Below are positions 50,718-59,690 of a stretch of DNA of 64,000 bases, in pieces. The stretch comes from Pseudomonadota bacterium. GTDB taxonomy: Bacteria; Myxococcota_A; UBA796; SXON01. The position numbers were made by a program, and so were the translations under genes. The stretch's first letter is position 1, and each line of letters opens with the position of its first letter. Location: contig JAUXTN010000189.1 of the NCBI GenBank assembly GCA_030684355.1, positions 41,735 to 105,734 on the forward strand. Reading direction: 5' to 3'. The notes below the pieces were generated by a model. It was not told where the DNA came from. It did no database searches and saw nothing but the letters and a program-made list of their open reading frames with translations.

Positions 50718-52196
50718 TCAGAAGCGGGCGCGCACCATCAGGTTGATCCCGATCTGGTTGCGCCAGGTGTCGGGCGCCGGGACGTAGGTGCCCGCGCCGC
50801 CGTCCTCCGCGCCGACGAAGTCGGACACGTTGTTGTCGACGGTGTAGAGCACCTCGCCCACGGCCACCATCGACTTGCTGATGTCCCACTGGAGGCCGGC
50901 CACCCCGGAGAGGAGCGCGGAGGGGGCCTGGCCGCTCGGCACGTGGGAGCGATCGGTCTCGTCGCGCACGACGAAGTAGCCGTTCTCGGCGTCCCCGTAG
51001 GTCGCGGGCTGCATCAGGCCGATGCCGAGCTGCGGGGTGAGCCGCGGCTTGGCGAAGAAGTGCGAGGCGCGGAGCCGGCCGTAGACCTGCGGGGTCACGT
51101 CGTAGCTGCCCGGCAGCGAGTAGCCGCTGGTGAGCCCCGGCACGTTGAAGAGGACGTAGGTGAGGTCCTTGTAGACGAAGTCGGCACCGATCTCGGTCGT
51201 GCCGAAGCCGAGGACGGCCTGCACGTCGCCCGCGAAGGCGGTCTCGACCACGGAGTCGCCGGGGTTGTCGAAGTCGAGCAGGTTGTGCGCGAGGTAGTTG
51301 CCCTCGGCCTGCACGAGCAGCCCGACGCCGTCCGTCTGGCGGTGGGAGATGTAGCTGTCCTTCACGAACTCGGGCGCGTTCCGGTAGAGCTTCAGCTCGT
51401 TGGACGTGACCCAGTCCATCTCCTCGCTCGTCCGGAAGCCGATCTGCCCGCTCGCCCCGATGGCGTTGATGGGAGCGGCGTACAGCGGGCTCGTCACGTC
51501 CTTGATGTTCACGAGCTGGCCCTGCTGGAACGAGCCGGCGCCGCCCTCGATGCGCAGGTGCTTCGCGATGACCGTGCCCGCGCCGATGAGCCCGCCCCAG
51601 TAGGCCTGCTCGAGCGGGAGGCTGGTGACGGGATCGGTGTAGTCGCCGACCGCGGTCTTCGCGCCCGCGAAGGCGTAGGACGGGCCCTTCTGCCACTGGA
51701 GGCGCACGCCCGGCGCGACGCTCGGATCGAACGCGAAGATGTCGCGCCCGCCCCACGTCAGGTCGTAGCTGTAGCCGAGGCGGAACCGGTTCGCGTCGAC
51801 CGCGTAGCCGGTGAAGGAGAGGAGGTGATCGTCGTCACCGCCAATCTTGTAGCCGACGCGCACGTAGCTGCCATCGTCGCGGATCTTCACGCCGGGGTTG
51901 GAGTCGTTCGGGTCCACGTAGGGCGCGAAGCGGAGCACCATCGCGGCTTCGGTGAAGACGTTCTTCGCGAACCCGTCGTCCCGCCGGTAGAGCACGAGGA
52001 ACGACTGGCTCACGTCGTCCGTGAAGCGCGTCTCGTAGTTCTCGAAGAACGTGCTCGTGCCGCGCGTGACGAAGTTGGCCTTGGGGCTTTTTGCCTCGGG
52101 GCCGGCGCGCAGGTTGTCGTCCTGGAGGGCCGAGGTGACCCACACGTCCATGAAGTCGCCGGCGAACGCGGGCGTAAGGAGCAGCGCGACGAGCAT
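50718..52196 (-). CDS. Outer-membrane beta-barrel-like protein in the nucleotidase operon
   Basis: The 492-residue product has a signal peptide (ALLLTPAFAG). The rest is dominated by amphipathic beta-strands with alternating aromatic residues and it ends in a terminal aromatic (VRARF), as in outer-membrane barrels. Typical stretches are VRVGYKIGGDDDHLLSFTGYAV, RFRLGYSYDLTWGG, YAFAGAKTAVGDYTD and AVGEVLYTVDNNVSDF. No plug, secretin or POTRA domain was recognised. Its start overlaps the lipoprotein upstream (ATGA), which in turn overlaps the 5'-nucleotidase gene. A channel or anchor function for these partners is inferred. Confidence 0.7.
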   Translation of the reverse strand: MLVALLLTPAFAGDFMDVWVTSALQDDNLRAGPEAKSPKANFVTRGTSTFFENYETRFTDDVSQSFLVLYRRDDGFAKNVFTEAAMVLRFAPYVDPNDSNPGVKIRDDGSYVRVGYKIGGDDDHLLSFTGYAVDANRFRLGYSYDLTWGGRDIFAFDPSVAPGVRLQWQKGPSYAFAGAKTAVGDYTDPVTSLPLEQAYWGGLIGAGTVIAKHLRIEGGAGSFQQGQLVNIKDVTSPLYAAPINAIGASGQIGFRTSEEMDWVTSNELKLYRNAPEFVKDSYISHRQTDGVGLLVQAEGNYLAHNLLDFDNPGDSVVETAFAGDVQAVLGFGTTEIGADFVYKDLTYVLFNVPGLTSGYSLPGSYDVTPQVYGRLRASHFFAKPRLTPQLGIGLMQPATYGDAENGYFVVRDETDRSHVPSGQAPSALLSGVAGLQWDISKSMVAVGEVLYTVDNNVSDFVGAEDGGAGTYVPAPDTWRNQIGINLMVRARF

Positions 52197-53254
52197 CAGA
52201 TGCCTCTCTTGGTGGGGCCGGCGGCGCCCGTCTCGATGTCCTCTGCGTCGACCACGACGAGGACCCACTTTCCGAAGATCTGCTTGACCATGCCCTCGAC
52301 CCCCGGGATGACCTGCCCGGCGTACGCGGAGGGATCGAACTCGAGGGCGGTGCTGCCCGACTCGACGTAGACGGTGCAGCTCCCGAACGAGAGCGGCCAC
52401 TGCCCGTAGGTGAGGAAGTCCTCGTAGTCGACGCCGCCCTCGACGAACGTGTCGGCGATCTCGCCGTCCGACACGCGGACGCGCGAGCCCTCGAGGCCCT
52501 CCATCTCGTCGTCCCCGCAGCTCGTCAGCTCGAAGGCCGCGGGCACCTCGAGCGTGGTGCCGTCGGTCTCCAGCGTCGGGAACGACAGCTGGGTGGACGC
52601 GAGGTACTCCTGATCGATCCCCGTGAGGAGGGTGACGCGCGCGCCGACGGCGTAGGCGTCGTCCGGGCGGGAGAAGGTGTAGACGTAGACGCTGTTGTAG
52701 GTGCCCGGGGCGTCCATGATGTCGGTCACCCAGAAGCCGGCGGCCTCGCGCGCGGTGACGACGACCTGGCGGTCGGCGACGCGGATGGTGGCGAACTCGC
52801 CGGCGAGCTGGTTCGTCTCCGGATCGTCGGTGGTCTGGAAGCCCGCGATGGTCGGCGACTCGAACCAGATGGCCTCGCTCACGCCGGCGCCCCACGAGGC
52901 GGCGCGGCCGCTGTCCTCGTCCTTGTCGCCCTCGTCCGTGAGCCAGATGCGCGTCGGGCCGAAGCCGTTGCGGATGGACACGCTGCCGGACCACTCGCCG
53001 CCGCTGATCGAGATCCAGGGCTCGCTCTCGAGCACGCCGGGGCGCACCTTCGGCTTCAAGTCGCCCTCGAACGCGTAGGGGGCCCCGTTCACGTCGAGCG
53101 TCCGCACGGTGATGGGCACGTCGAACGCGTCGATGGTGAAGGGGAGGGGGGCCTCACGGCTGCCCGCCGCGAATCCGTCGAGGCTCACCTCGATGAAGGC
53201 GGGCTCGACGCGCTCTTTGGGGGTGTAGGCGCTGCATGCGAGGAGGAAGAGCAT
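52196..53254 (-). CDS. Lipoprotein of unknown function, beta-rich
   Basis: The 352-residue product begins MLFLLACSAYT; the lipobox Cys follows a very short signal. The remainder is a beta-rich extracytoplasmic protein: VPITVRTLDVNG, FGPTRIWLTDEGDKDEDSG, FATIRVADRQVVVTAREAAGF, and SCGDDEMEGLEGSRV. Its start at 53254 overlaps the nucleotidase stop (TGATG) and its stop overlaps the next gene (ATGA), so all three are translated in series. I do not recognise a family. It is probably surface or periplasmic and acts with the 5'-nucleotidase. Confidence 0.7.
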   Translation of the reverse strand: MLFLLACSAYTPKERVEPAFIEVSLDGFAAGSREAPLPFTIDAFDVPITVRTLDVNGAPYAFEGDLKPKVRPGVLESEPWISISGGEWSGSVSIRNGFGPTRIWLTDEGDKDEDSGRAASWGAGVSEAIWFESPTIAGFQTTDDPETNQLAGEFATIRVADRQVVVTAREAAGFWVTDIMDAPGTYNSVYVYTFSRPDDAYAVGARVTLLTGIDQEYLASTQLSFPTLETDGTTLEVPAAFELTSCGDDEMEGLEGSRVRVSDGEIADTFVEGGVDYEDFLTYGQWPLSFGSCTVYVESGSTALEFDPSAYAGQVIPGVEGMVKQIFGKWVLVVVDAEDIETGAAGPTKRGI

Positions 53255-54870
53255 CAATACACCGGCGTGATGCGACCATCTTCCTCGGCCACCCCGGGCT
53301 GGGGCAGGCTTTGGAACTGGATGATCGAGGCTCGGACGACGTCGCGGATGGAGATCCCCGTGTCGACCTGGGTGGTGTTGCGCTCCAGGACCTCGAACCC
53401 CGACCCGCCGTGGGCGATGTAGTTGTTCGTGGCGAGCTCGTAGGTGCCCGCGGGGTCGAGGGGCACGCCGTTGATGCGGATGTCCTCAGCCACCTGGGCG
53501 TCGCAATTCATGAGGAATTCGATGCCGGCCACCTGGGCCTGGGAGCTGCACCCGCGCTCGGAGGACCGCGCCGAGACGTAGTCCAGGAGCTCCTGCACCT
53601 CGCGCCCGGAGAGGAACATCGTCGTGATCGTGTTGTCGAACGGCATCGCGTTGAACAACGTGTCGAGCGTGATGTTGCCCGCCGGGATGTCCGCGCGGAT
53701 GCCGAGCGTGTTGGTGAGCGCGATCTCGGTCTCGACGCCCGGGAACGCGCGCATCGCCTCCGAGGCGAAGTTGCCGAGCGCGGAGTCCCCGCCGGAGGAG
53801 CCGTAGCGGTTGAGCTGGACTTCGGCGTAGCCGATGACCTGGTCGAGGGGGTACTCCCACGACAGGGCGTCCTCGTACTCATTGAGGATGCCCTCGACCT
53901 CGGGGTCGCGCGGCACCGAGGCGTCGATCGGGAAGAGCTGGTAGTCGTGGGAGAGGATGGCGCCGTCCTGCACCACGATGTCGAGCCGGCCGACGAACTT
54001 CGCGAAGGCGCCCGAGTGGCAGACGACGACCTGCTTGCCGGTGGCCTCGTTCTCCACGACCAGCGGCGGATCGAGCGCGACGTGGTGGTGGCCGCCGAGG
54101 ATGAGGTCGATCTCGGGGAAGTCCCGGGCGATCTCCTTGTCGTCGTCGAGGCCCATGTGGGAGAGCCCGATCACGATGTCGGCGCCTGCCGCGCGCAGGT
54201 TCGCGGCCTGGTGCGGGATGGCGTCCCCGATGTCGATGACCCGGATGCCCAGCGAGTTGAGCTGCTCATCCAGCGAATTGAGCGACGAGAGGTTGGCGAG
54301 GCCGATCACGCCGACCCGCAGCCCGTCGAGATCGTAGAGGTACGAGGGGAGGACGAAGTCCTCCAGCTCGGTGGCCCAGGGGAGGTCCGCGTCCTGGAAG
54401 TCGTAGTTCGCGGCGAGCAGCGGGAACCCGGCGTCGGCCAGGATCTTGTCGGCGAAGTTCTCCGCCCCCACGTCGAATTCGTGGTTGGCGACGACCGCCC
54501 CGTCCAGCCCCGCCGCGGTCAATGCGCGGTACTCCGCCTCGCCCCGGAACTCGTTGAAGACGATCGCGCCCTGGAACGAGTCCCCGCTGTCGAGGTGGAG
54601 GACGCGCCCGGCCTTCGCCCGCTCGCGGCGCAGGATGTAGGCCATCTCGGCGATGCCGCCGTAGGGTCCGGCTTCGTCGGACAGGCCGAGCGAGTTGTCG
54701 GTGAAGCTCGGGTCGAAGTCGTACTCGAAGTCCCGGCCGTGCACGTCGGACGTGTGGAGCAGGGTGAGGCGCACCGCGCGGCCGGCGAGATCGGGGACGT
54801 CCCCGTCGAGCGCGGCGGGCAGGCAGCCGCAAAAGAGAAGGACGGGTGTGGCGATGAGCGTCCGTCGCAC
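53254..54870 (-). CDS. 5'-nucleotidase/UshA-like metallophosphoesterase lipoprotein
   Basis: The 538-residue product has a lipobox (PVLLFCGCLP), an N-terminal calcineurin-like metallophosphoesterase domain and a C-terminal 5'-nucleotidase domain. The first shows LLHTSDVHGRDF, DSGDSFQG, VANHEFDVG and GGHHHVALDPPL; the second shows SALGNFASEAMR, ITLDTLFNAMPFDNTI and the substrate-binding YELATNNYIAHGGSGFEVL. Family members hydrolyse nucleotides and UDP-sugars outside the inner membrane, supplying phosphate and nucleosides. GTG 54870 has GGGAGAG 4 nt upstream. It heads a three-gene operon with a lipoprotein and an outer-membrane-like protein. Confidence 0.9.
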   Translation of the reverse strand: MRRTLIATPVLLFCGCLPAALDGDVPDLAGRAVRLTLLHTSDVHGRDFEYDFDPSFTDNSLGLSDEAGPYGGIAEMAYILRRERAKAGRVLHLDSGDSFQGAIVFNEFRGEAEYRALTAAGLDGAVVANHEFDVGAENFADKILADAGFPLLAANYDFQDADLPWATELEDFVLPSYLYDLDGLRVGVIGLANLSSLNSLDEQLNSLGIRVIDIGDAIPHQAANLRAAGADIVIGLSHMGLDDDKEIARDFPEIDLILGGHHHVALDPPLVVENEATGKQVVVCHSGAFAKFVGRLDIVVQDGAILSHDYQLFPIDASVPRDPEVEGILNEYEDALSWEYPLDQVIGYAEVQLNRYGSSGGDSALGNFASEAMRAFPGVETEIALTNTLGIRADIPAGNITLDTLFNAMPFDNTITTMFLSGREVQELLDYVSARSSERGCSSQAQVAGIEFLMNCDAQVAEDIRINGVPLDPAGTYELATNNYIAHGGSGFEVLERNTTQVDTGISIRDVVRASIIQFQSLPQPGVAEEDGRITPVY

Positions 54871-54893
54871 CGGCTCTCCCTGGGGCGGGCGGG

Positions 54894-54920
54894 TCTATAC
54901 GGAGGAGGTCGGGAAGGCAA
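54894..54920 (-). promoter_or_regulatory. Candidate promoter of the 5'-nucleotidase operon
   Basis: Minus strand TTGCCT (54915-54920), 15 nt, TATAGA (54894-54899). The spacing is short, so confidence is limited. Confidence 0.35.
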
Positions 54921-55044
54921 GGCGACCGGGCCTCGTGAGATCGTGGGGAACCGGCCTCCCGACCCGCGCGTGAATCTCCGCGTGTGGCGCCGAACACCCC
55001 CGCGCAAGGACACCAGGAGGCCCTCCGGGCAACCTCCGGTGGGC

Positions 55045-55073
55045 TTGACACCCCCCCGCTCTGCGTGTTCTAT
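55045..55073 (+). promoter_or_regulatory. Promoter of the four-gene envelope operon
   Basis: Consensus TTGACA (55045-55050), 17-nt spacer starting with seven C residues, TTCTAT (55068-55073), 33 nt before the start codon at 55107. Confidence 0.6.
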
Positions 55074-55106
55074 GGCCCGCTTTTCTCGCTCTCCGAGGTG
55101 CCCGTG

Positions 55107-56135
55107 ATGCTTCTCCTCGCGCTGACCTTCGGGTCTGGACCGGCCGAGGCGGCTGGTTTTCAGGCCAAGACCATGCGCGCGCCGCTCGCCGCCGTCGAGG
55201 TCGAGCGCCCGTTGGTGATCGGCCGCGGGTGGCTCGAGATCGGGCTCGGCATGGACTACAAGCGGGCGGGGGGCTGCTGGCCCTCGCCGGACTCCTGCGT
55301 CGCGGAGACCGGCGCCTGGGGCGAGGACGGCTCGGTGGACCCCTTCGAGCACGCCCGGTGGACCTACACCACCCAGCGGCTCGACCTGCGCTACGGCATC
55401 AGCCGTCGCGGGGAGCTCTACTGGAGCGTGCCGTTCCACTACGTGCACCTCCAGAACGACCAGCTCGGCACCGACACGTCGGACTTCGGCATCGGGGACC
55501 CCCGGTTCGGCTGGCGCCTGGAGTGGGTGCGCAAGAACGCTCCGACCACCTCGGTCGTCACCGACCTGCAGTTCAAGCTGCCCGCGGGCTCCGAGTCGCC
55601 GGGCACCTACATCGGCGGGCCGAACACGGTGAGCGACTTCGTGCTCTCCACCGGCACGATGGACGCCGCGCTGTTCCTGCGCGGCAAGCAGCAGTTCGGA
55701 CCGTTCGCGGTCACCGGCTCGGTCGGCTACGTCCACCGCTTCTCGGGCGTGACGCAGTACACCGTCGAGACCGAGAACAACTACTTCCTGGGACGTTTCC
55801 GCCCCGGCTCCGAGACCCAGGTCGCGGTCGAGCCGATGGTGCAGGCCGGGCCGGTCGCGATCAGCGGCGAGGTCCTCTACCGCCTGCGGCTGAAGTCGGC
55901 GGCGGGCACGACCAGCCCGGGCATCTACCCGGACGCCTACTTGACGCCCATCGAGGGCACCGACGGGTGGTCCCTCGATGTGACCCCCGCCGTCACCGTC
56001 GCGGTCACCCGCGGCGTCGATCTCCGTGTCGCCATGGGCATTCCGCTCCGCGGCGAGGATCTCCTGTTTCCGCTCGAGGAGCTCACGCCGACGCGTGGGT
56101 TCACGTACAGCGGCACCGCCGAATTCCGGTTTTGA
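55107..56135 (+). CDS. Outer-membrane beta-barrel-like protein (envelope operon gene 1)
   Basis: The 342-residue product has a signal peptide (LLALTFGSGPAEAAG) and then barrel-like amphipathic strands ending in an aromatic residue (SGTAEFRF), the usual C-terminal signature for BAM-dependent outer-membrane proteins. Strands such as LDLRYGISRRGELYWSVPFHY, FAVTGSVGYVHRFSGVTQYTV and VAISGEVLYRLRLKSAA support this. It resembles the MetA-pathway/transport-type small barrels in length and style, but no close family is claimed. ATG 55107 has GAGG 8 nt upstream; GTG 55104 is an alternative. Its stop overlaps an ATG of the next frame (TGATG). Confidence 0.75.
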   Translation: MLLLALTFGSGPAEAAGFQAKTMRAPLAAVEVERPLVIGRGWLEIGLGMDYKRAGGCWPSPDSCVAETGAWGEDGSVDPFEHARWTYTTQRLDLRYGISRRGELYWSVPFHYVHLQNDQLGTDTSDFGIGDPRFGWRLEWVRKNAPTTSVVTDLQFKLPAGSESPGTYIGGPNTVSDFVLSTGTMDAALFLRGKQQFGPFAVTGSVGYVHRFSGVTQYTVETENNYFLGRFRPGSETQVAVEPMVQAGPVAISGEVLYRLRLKSAAGTTSPGIYPDAYLTPIEGTDGWSLDVTPAVTVAVTRGVDLRVAMGIPLRGEDLLFPLEELTPTRGFTYSGTAEFRF

Positions 56136-56149
56136 TGGAGCCCGGTCGT

Positions 56150-59100
56150 ATGCGCAGCACCCTCCGGTTCCTCGCCCTCGCCTCCCTTCTCGGGTTCACG
56201 GCCACGTGGTCCGACACCGCCGAGGCGAAGTTCGTCTTCCCCTACAACCACCCCGATCTCGATTGGTACTCCATCGAAACCGAGCACTTCGTGGTGCACT
56301 ACCCGAAGAGCCGGAAGGAAGAGGGGAACGAGCACTTCCTCGACACCGAGTGGACCGCCAAGAAGTCCGCGAAGATCGCCGAGGAGATGTACCCGCGCAT
56401 GTGCGCGGAGTTCAACTACTACATCAAGGAGAAGGTCCACATCGTCCTGCTCAACCAGAGCGACGATCTGGAGGGCTTCACCATCCCGAATTGGGACTGG
56501 ATCGAGATCTCGGCCAACCCGGGCGGGGACTTCTACCGGCAGCGCGGCCGCATGGACTGGCTGCCGGACGTGCTGGTGCACGAGTACGCGCACGTCGTCT
56601 CGTTGAAGGCGAACGCGACCTTCGCGGAGGGCACCCAGGCGGTGTCCATCGGCGGTCTCTACAGCGACGGCCTCGGGAACACCGAGAGCGGCGCCGAGAT
56701 CAACCTGATGGACGGCGATCCGTTCTACTGGACGGAGGGCGGCGCCGAGTACTGGTCGGACAACGCCGGCTACAACTGGTGGACCCCCAGCCGTGACATG
56801 CACATCCGAACCACCGTGCTCGAGGACCGCCTGCTCTCGTACGACGAGTGGCAGACCCGCGTGCAGACCATGCGGTGGGGCGACGGCGAGCGCGGCTACC
56901 AGCAGGGCTACTCCTTCGCGTTGTACCTGCGCCAGCGCTTCGGGCCGGACACCTACAACAAGTTCGCGCTCGAGCACGCCAAGGGCTGGCGCGCCGACTG
57001 GAGCACCGTCATCGAGGACGTCACGGGCGTTCCCGGCCGGCAGCTCTACGAGGACTGGGTCGTCTACGTCAAGGACAGGTACGGGAAGCAGTACGAGCAG
57101 GTGAAGGCCGAGGGCGAGGTCGCCGGGCGCGAGATGCTCGATGTCGACAAGGACTGGCAGTACACCGACCCCGACGGTCGCGACAAGTGGCTCTCGCCGC
57201 GTTGGAAGCGCAAGACCGGCGTGACGGGCACGGAGCTCGCCCGCATCGAGCGCGAGAAGGCGAAGGAAGCCACGGGTACGTACCAGATGATCGCCCAGTA
57301 CTCGGACGACGGGCGTTGGCTCGGCGTCAACAGCCGTGGCAGCATCAAGCTGACCCGCGCGCCCGAAGAGACCTGGCCGGCGTTCAGCGGGCAGGCCGCG
57401 TCGGACGAGGGTGCGGCCGCCGAGCGCGCGCTGCAGAGCGGTAGCGTGCCCGGTGTCGGCTTCATGCACGGCTGGGACTTCGTGCCCGGGCGCGACGCCG
57501 TGGTGTTCACCGGCAACGAGCACTTCAAGCAGGCGGACCTGACGATCGCGACGGGCATCCGCCTGGAGACGGACGGGTACGACTGGAAGCAGCTCTGGGT
57601 CGCGGACTTCGCGAACGAAGAGGTCAAGGAGAAGAACCTGAAGCACAAGGGCTTCAAGTTTGGGAAGGCGTCGGGCAAGAAGCTCATGACGCCGGAGACG
57701 AAGGCGGCCTGGCAGCCGATCCCGAACACCCTCCGCGGTACCGAGCCGTCGGTGAGCCCGGACGGGCAGACCGTCGCCTACCTCGAGTACTCGGACGGCA
57801 CGCTCAACCTCGTGACCATCAAGCTCGACGGGTCCGACAAGAAGCGCCTGACGACGTTCGCGGACGGCACGTGGATGCAGCGCGCGGACTGGTCGCCGGA
57901 CGGCAAGCAGATCGTCGTCTCGATCTTCCGCAACTTCCAGCAAGACCTCTACGTGATGGACGCGGATGGCTCGAACATCCACCCCCTCATGTTCGACCGC
58001 TGGGAGGACCAGGACCCCCACTGGGCGAAGGACGGGAAGATCTACTTCTCCTCCGATCCCACGGGCATCTTCAACGTCTACGCCTACGACACGGCCACGT
58101 CGAAGATCGAGCAGGTGACGAATGTCATCGGCGGCGCCGAGGCCCCCTCGGTGACCCCCGACGGCAACCTGCTCTACAGCGCCTATACGGCGCACGGTTG
58201 GAAGACCTACGGCGTCGCCGGCTCCGACTTCCTGCAGAAGGACGCCACCGCGAAGTTTGACCTCGACTACGAGCCTGCGGCGGTCAAGGCGGACTGGGAG
58301 TTCCGCGAGGATCTCTCGGCCTACGTCCCCAAGAAGTACGACGGGGACCTCATGGCCCCCACCGGCGCGCCCATCCTGCGTGTCACCAATGACGGCCGGG
58401 ACAACCTGGGCCTCCAGGTCGGCGGCCAGATCTTCATGCAGGACTTCGTCGAGAACCACGGCGCCTTCGTGCAGGGCCTCGTCGGCGAAGACCTCATGCT
58501 CATGGGCCAGTACTTCTACCAGGGCTGGTATCCGACGTTCTACCTGACCGCGTACCACTACGAGGTCAAGATCAACTACGGCTTCCTCCTCGACGACGAC
58601 AACAACGTCAAGACGACGTCCGACCAGTCGACGCTCGAAGGGAAGAACCAGCAGTACGGCAACATCGGGATGCTCCAGGTGGACTACCCCTGGAACGATC
58701 GCTTCCACACGATGTTGTTCAGCCGCTACCAGGAGTACGGCTTCCGCACGACGACCGAGGCCAACTTCGCGCCCTACCAGTTCGGCGTCGAGTCGGGCAT
58801 CTCCGCGAACTTCACCAACATCGGCTACTTCTCGAACAGCGCGAACCCGACGGGCGGCCGCAACGTCGACCTGACGTACTCGTTCGGCTACACCGACGTG
58901 GTCTACGAGCCGCAGGGTGGGCACTCCGTCGACGACGGCGAGCTGCTCGATGCGTACCCGTTCAACAAGGTCGAGCTGCGGTGGACCGAGCAGATCCCGG
59001 TCCCGGGCTGGCTGCCCTTCATGAAGAAGGCGCAGGAGTACCGCCACACCATCCAGGTGGACTTCCAGGCGGGCGTCATCGACCGAAACGTCGACCGCAA

Positions 59101-59689
59101 CGACGAGTTCCGTGGCGGCGGGCAGCACCCGTTCAACTGGGGCTCGGGTTCGTTACGCCCCAACACGTTGTTCGCGGGCTACCCGTCCAACAGCCTCTCC
59201 GGCGAGACGATGGCGCTGGTCAACCTCGCCTACCGCTTCCCGATCCGTCGTGAGCTGAACAAGCGCTTCGGGCCGTTCTACTTCTACGACGTGACGGGCC
59301 AGGTGATGGGCACGGCCGGCAACTTCTGGTCCTACGAGCCGCCTGAGGACGAGGCCGACTTCTACCGCAACGAGTACGGCGAGCGCGTCGCGCGCGATGC
59401 CTCCACCGTGACGCGGGAGATCCCGTTCCTCGGCCTGGCCAACAAGAATGGCAACGCGATGCTGTTCGATGCGGGCGCCGAGCTCCGGGTCAGCGCCTCG
59501 ATCTTCAGCGGCGCCTCCTGGGACAGCTTCCTGCGCGTCGTCTACGGATTCAACGAGATCCGCGGGTACGGTGACGTGAATGGCGACGACATCCAGGACA
59601 GCACCGACAGCGCAATCGGCGACGAGCTCTCCAACGAGACGGAGAAGCCGGGCGTCCGGGTCTACGTCGGTCTCGGCACGGGGTGGTGA
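56150..59689 (+). CDS. Gluzincin protease / TolB-like propeller / outer-membrane barrel fusion protein
   Basis: The 1179-residue product has a signal peptide (ALASLLGFTATWSDTAEA). An N-terminal gluzincin-type metallopeptidase domain follows with zinc motif HEYAH (144-148) in LPDVLVHEYAHVVSLK and a downstream Glu in WTEGGAEYWSD (about 194-204). A PD40/TolB-like propeller (about 530-670) carries repeated VSPDGQTVAYL, DWSPDGKQIVVSI, DLYVMDADGSN and HWAKDGKIYFSSDP. A C-terminal ~430-residue beta-rich domain looks like a membrane barrel. ATG 56150 has GGAG 9 nt upstream; ATG 56135 would add five residues. The neighbours are 14 nt before and 1 nt after. Its substrate is unknown. Confidence 0.8.
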   Translation: MRSTLRFLALASLLGFTATWSDTAEAKFVFPYNHPDLDWYSIETEHFVVHYPKSRKEEGNEHFLDTEWTAKKSAKIAEEMYPRMCAEFNYYIKEKVHIVLLNQSDDLEGFTIPNWDWIEISANPGGDFYRQRGRMDWLPDVLVHEYAHVVSLKANATFAEGTQAVSIGGLYSDGLGNTESGAEINLMDGDPFYWTEGGAEYWSDNAGYNWWTPSRDMHIRTTVLEDRLLSYDEWQTRVQTMRWGDGERGYQQGYSFALYLRQRFGPDTYNKFALEHAKGWRADWSTVIEDVTGVPGRQLYEDWVVYVKDRYGKQYEQVKAEGEVAGREMLDVDKDWQYTDPDGRDKWLSPRWKRKTGVTGTELARIEREKAKEATGTYQMIAQYSDDGRWLGVNSRGSIKLTRAPEETWPAFSGQAASDEGAAAERALQSGSVPGVGFMHGWDFVPGRDAVVFTGNEHFKQADLTIATGIRLETDGYDWKQLWVADFANEEVKEKNLKHKGFKFGKASGKKLMTPETKAAWQPIPNTLRGTEPSVSPDGQTVAYLEYSDGTLNLVTIKLDGSDKKRLTTFADGTWMQRADWSPDGKQIVVSIFRNFQQDLYVMDADGSNIHPLMFDRWEDQDPHWAKDGKIYFSSDPTGIFNVYAYDTATSKIEQVTNVIGGAEAPSVTPDGNLLYSAYTAHGWKTYGVAGSDFLQKDATAKFDLDYEPAAVKADWEFREDLSAYVPKKYDGDLMAPTGAPILRVTNDGRDNLGLQVGGQIFMQDFVENHGAFVQGLVGEDLMLMGQYFYQGWYPTFYLTAYHYEVKINYGFLLDDDNNVKTTSDQSTLEGKNQQYGNIGMLQVDYPWNDRFHTMLFSRYQEYGFRTTTEANFAPYQFGVESGISANFTNIGYFSNSANPTGGRNVDLTYSFGYTDVVYEPQGGHSVDDGELLDAYPFNKVELRWTEQIPVPGWLPFMKKAQEYRHTIQVDFQAGVIDRNVDRNDEFRGGGQHPFNWGSGSLRPNTLFAGYPSNSLSGETMALVNLAYRFPIRRELNKRFGPFYFYDVTGQVMGTAGNFWSYEPPEDEADFYRNEYGERVARDASTVTREIPFLGLANKNGNAMLFDAGAELRVSASIFSGASWDSFLRVVYGFNEIRGYGDVNGDDIQDSTDSAIGDELSNETEKPGVRVYVGLGTGW

Positions 59690-59690
59690 G

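Noticed and set aside
55937..59128. 1063-codon minus-strand frame opposite the protease-barrel gene
   Set aside because: Antisense of a signal-peptide-bearing gene with zinc motif and propeller repeats; the shadow has none.
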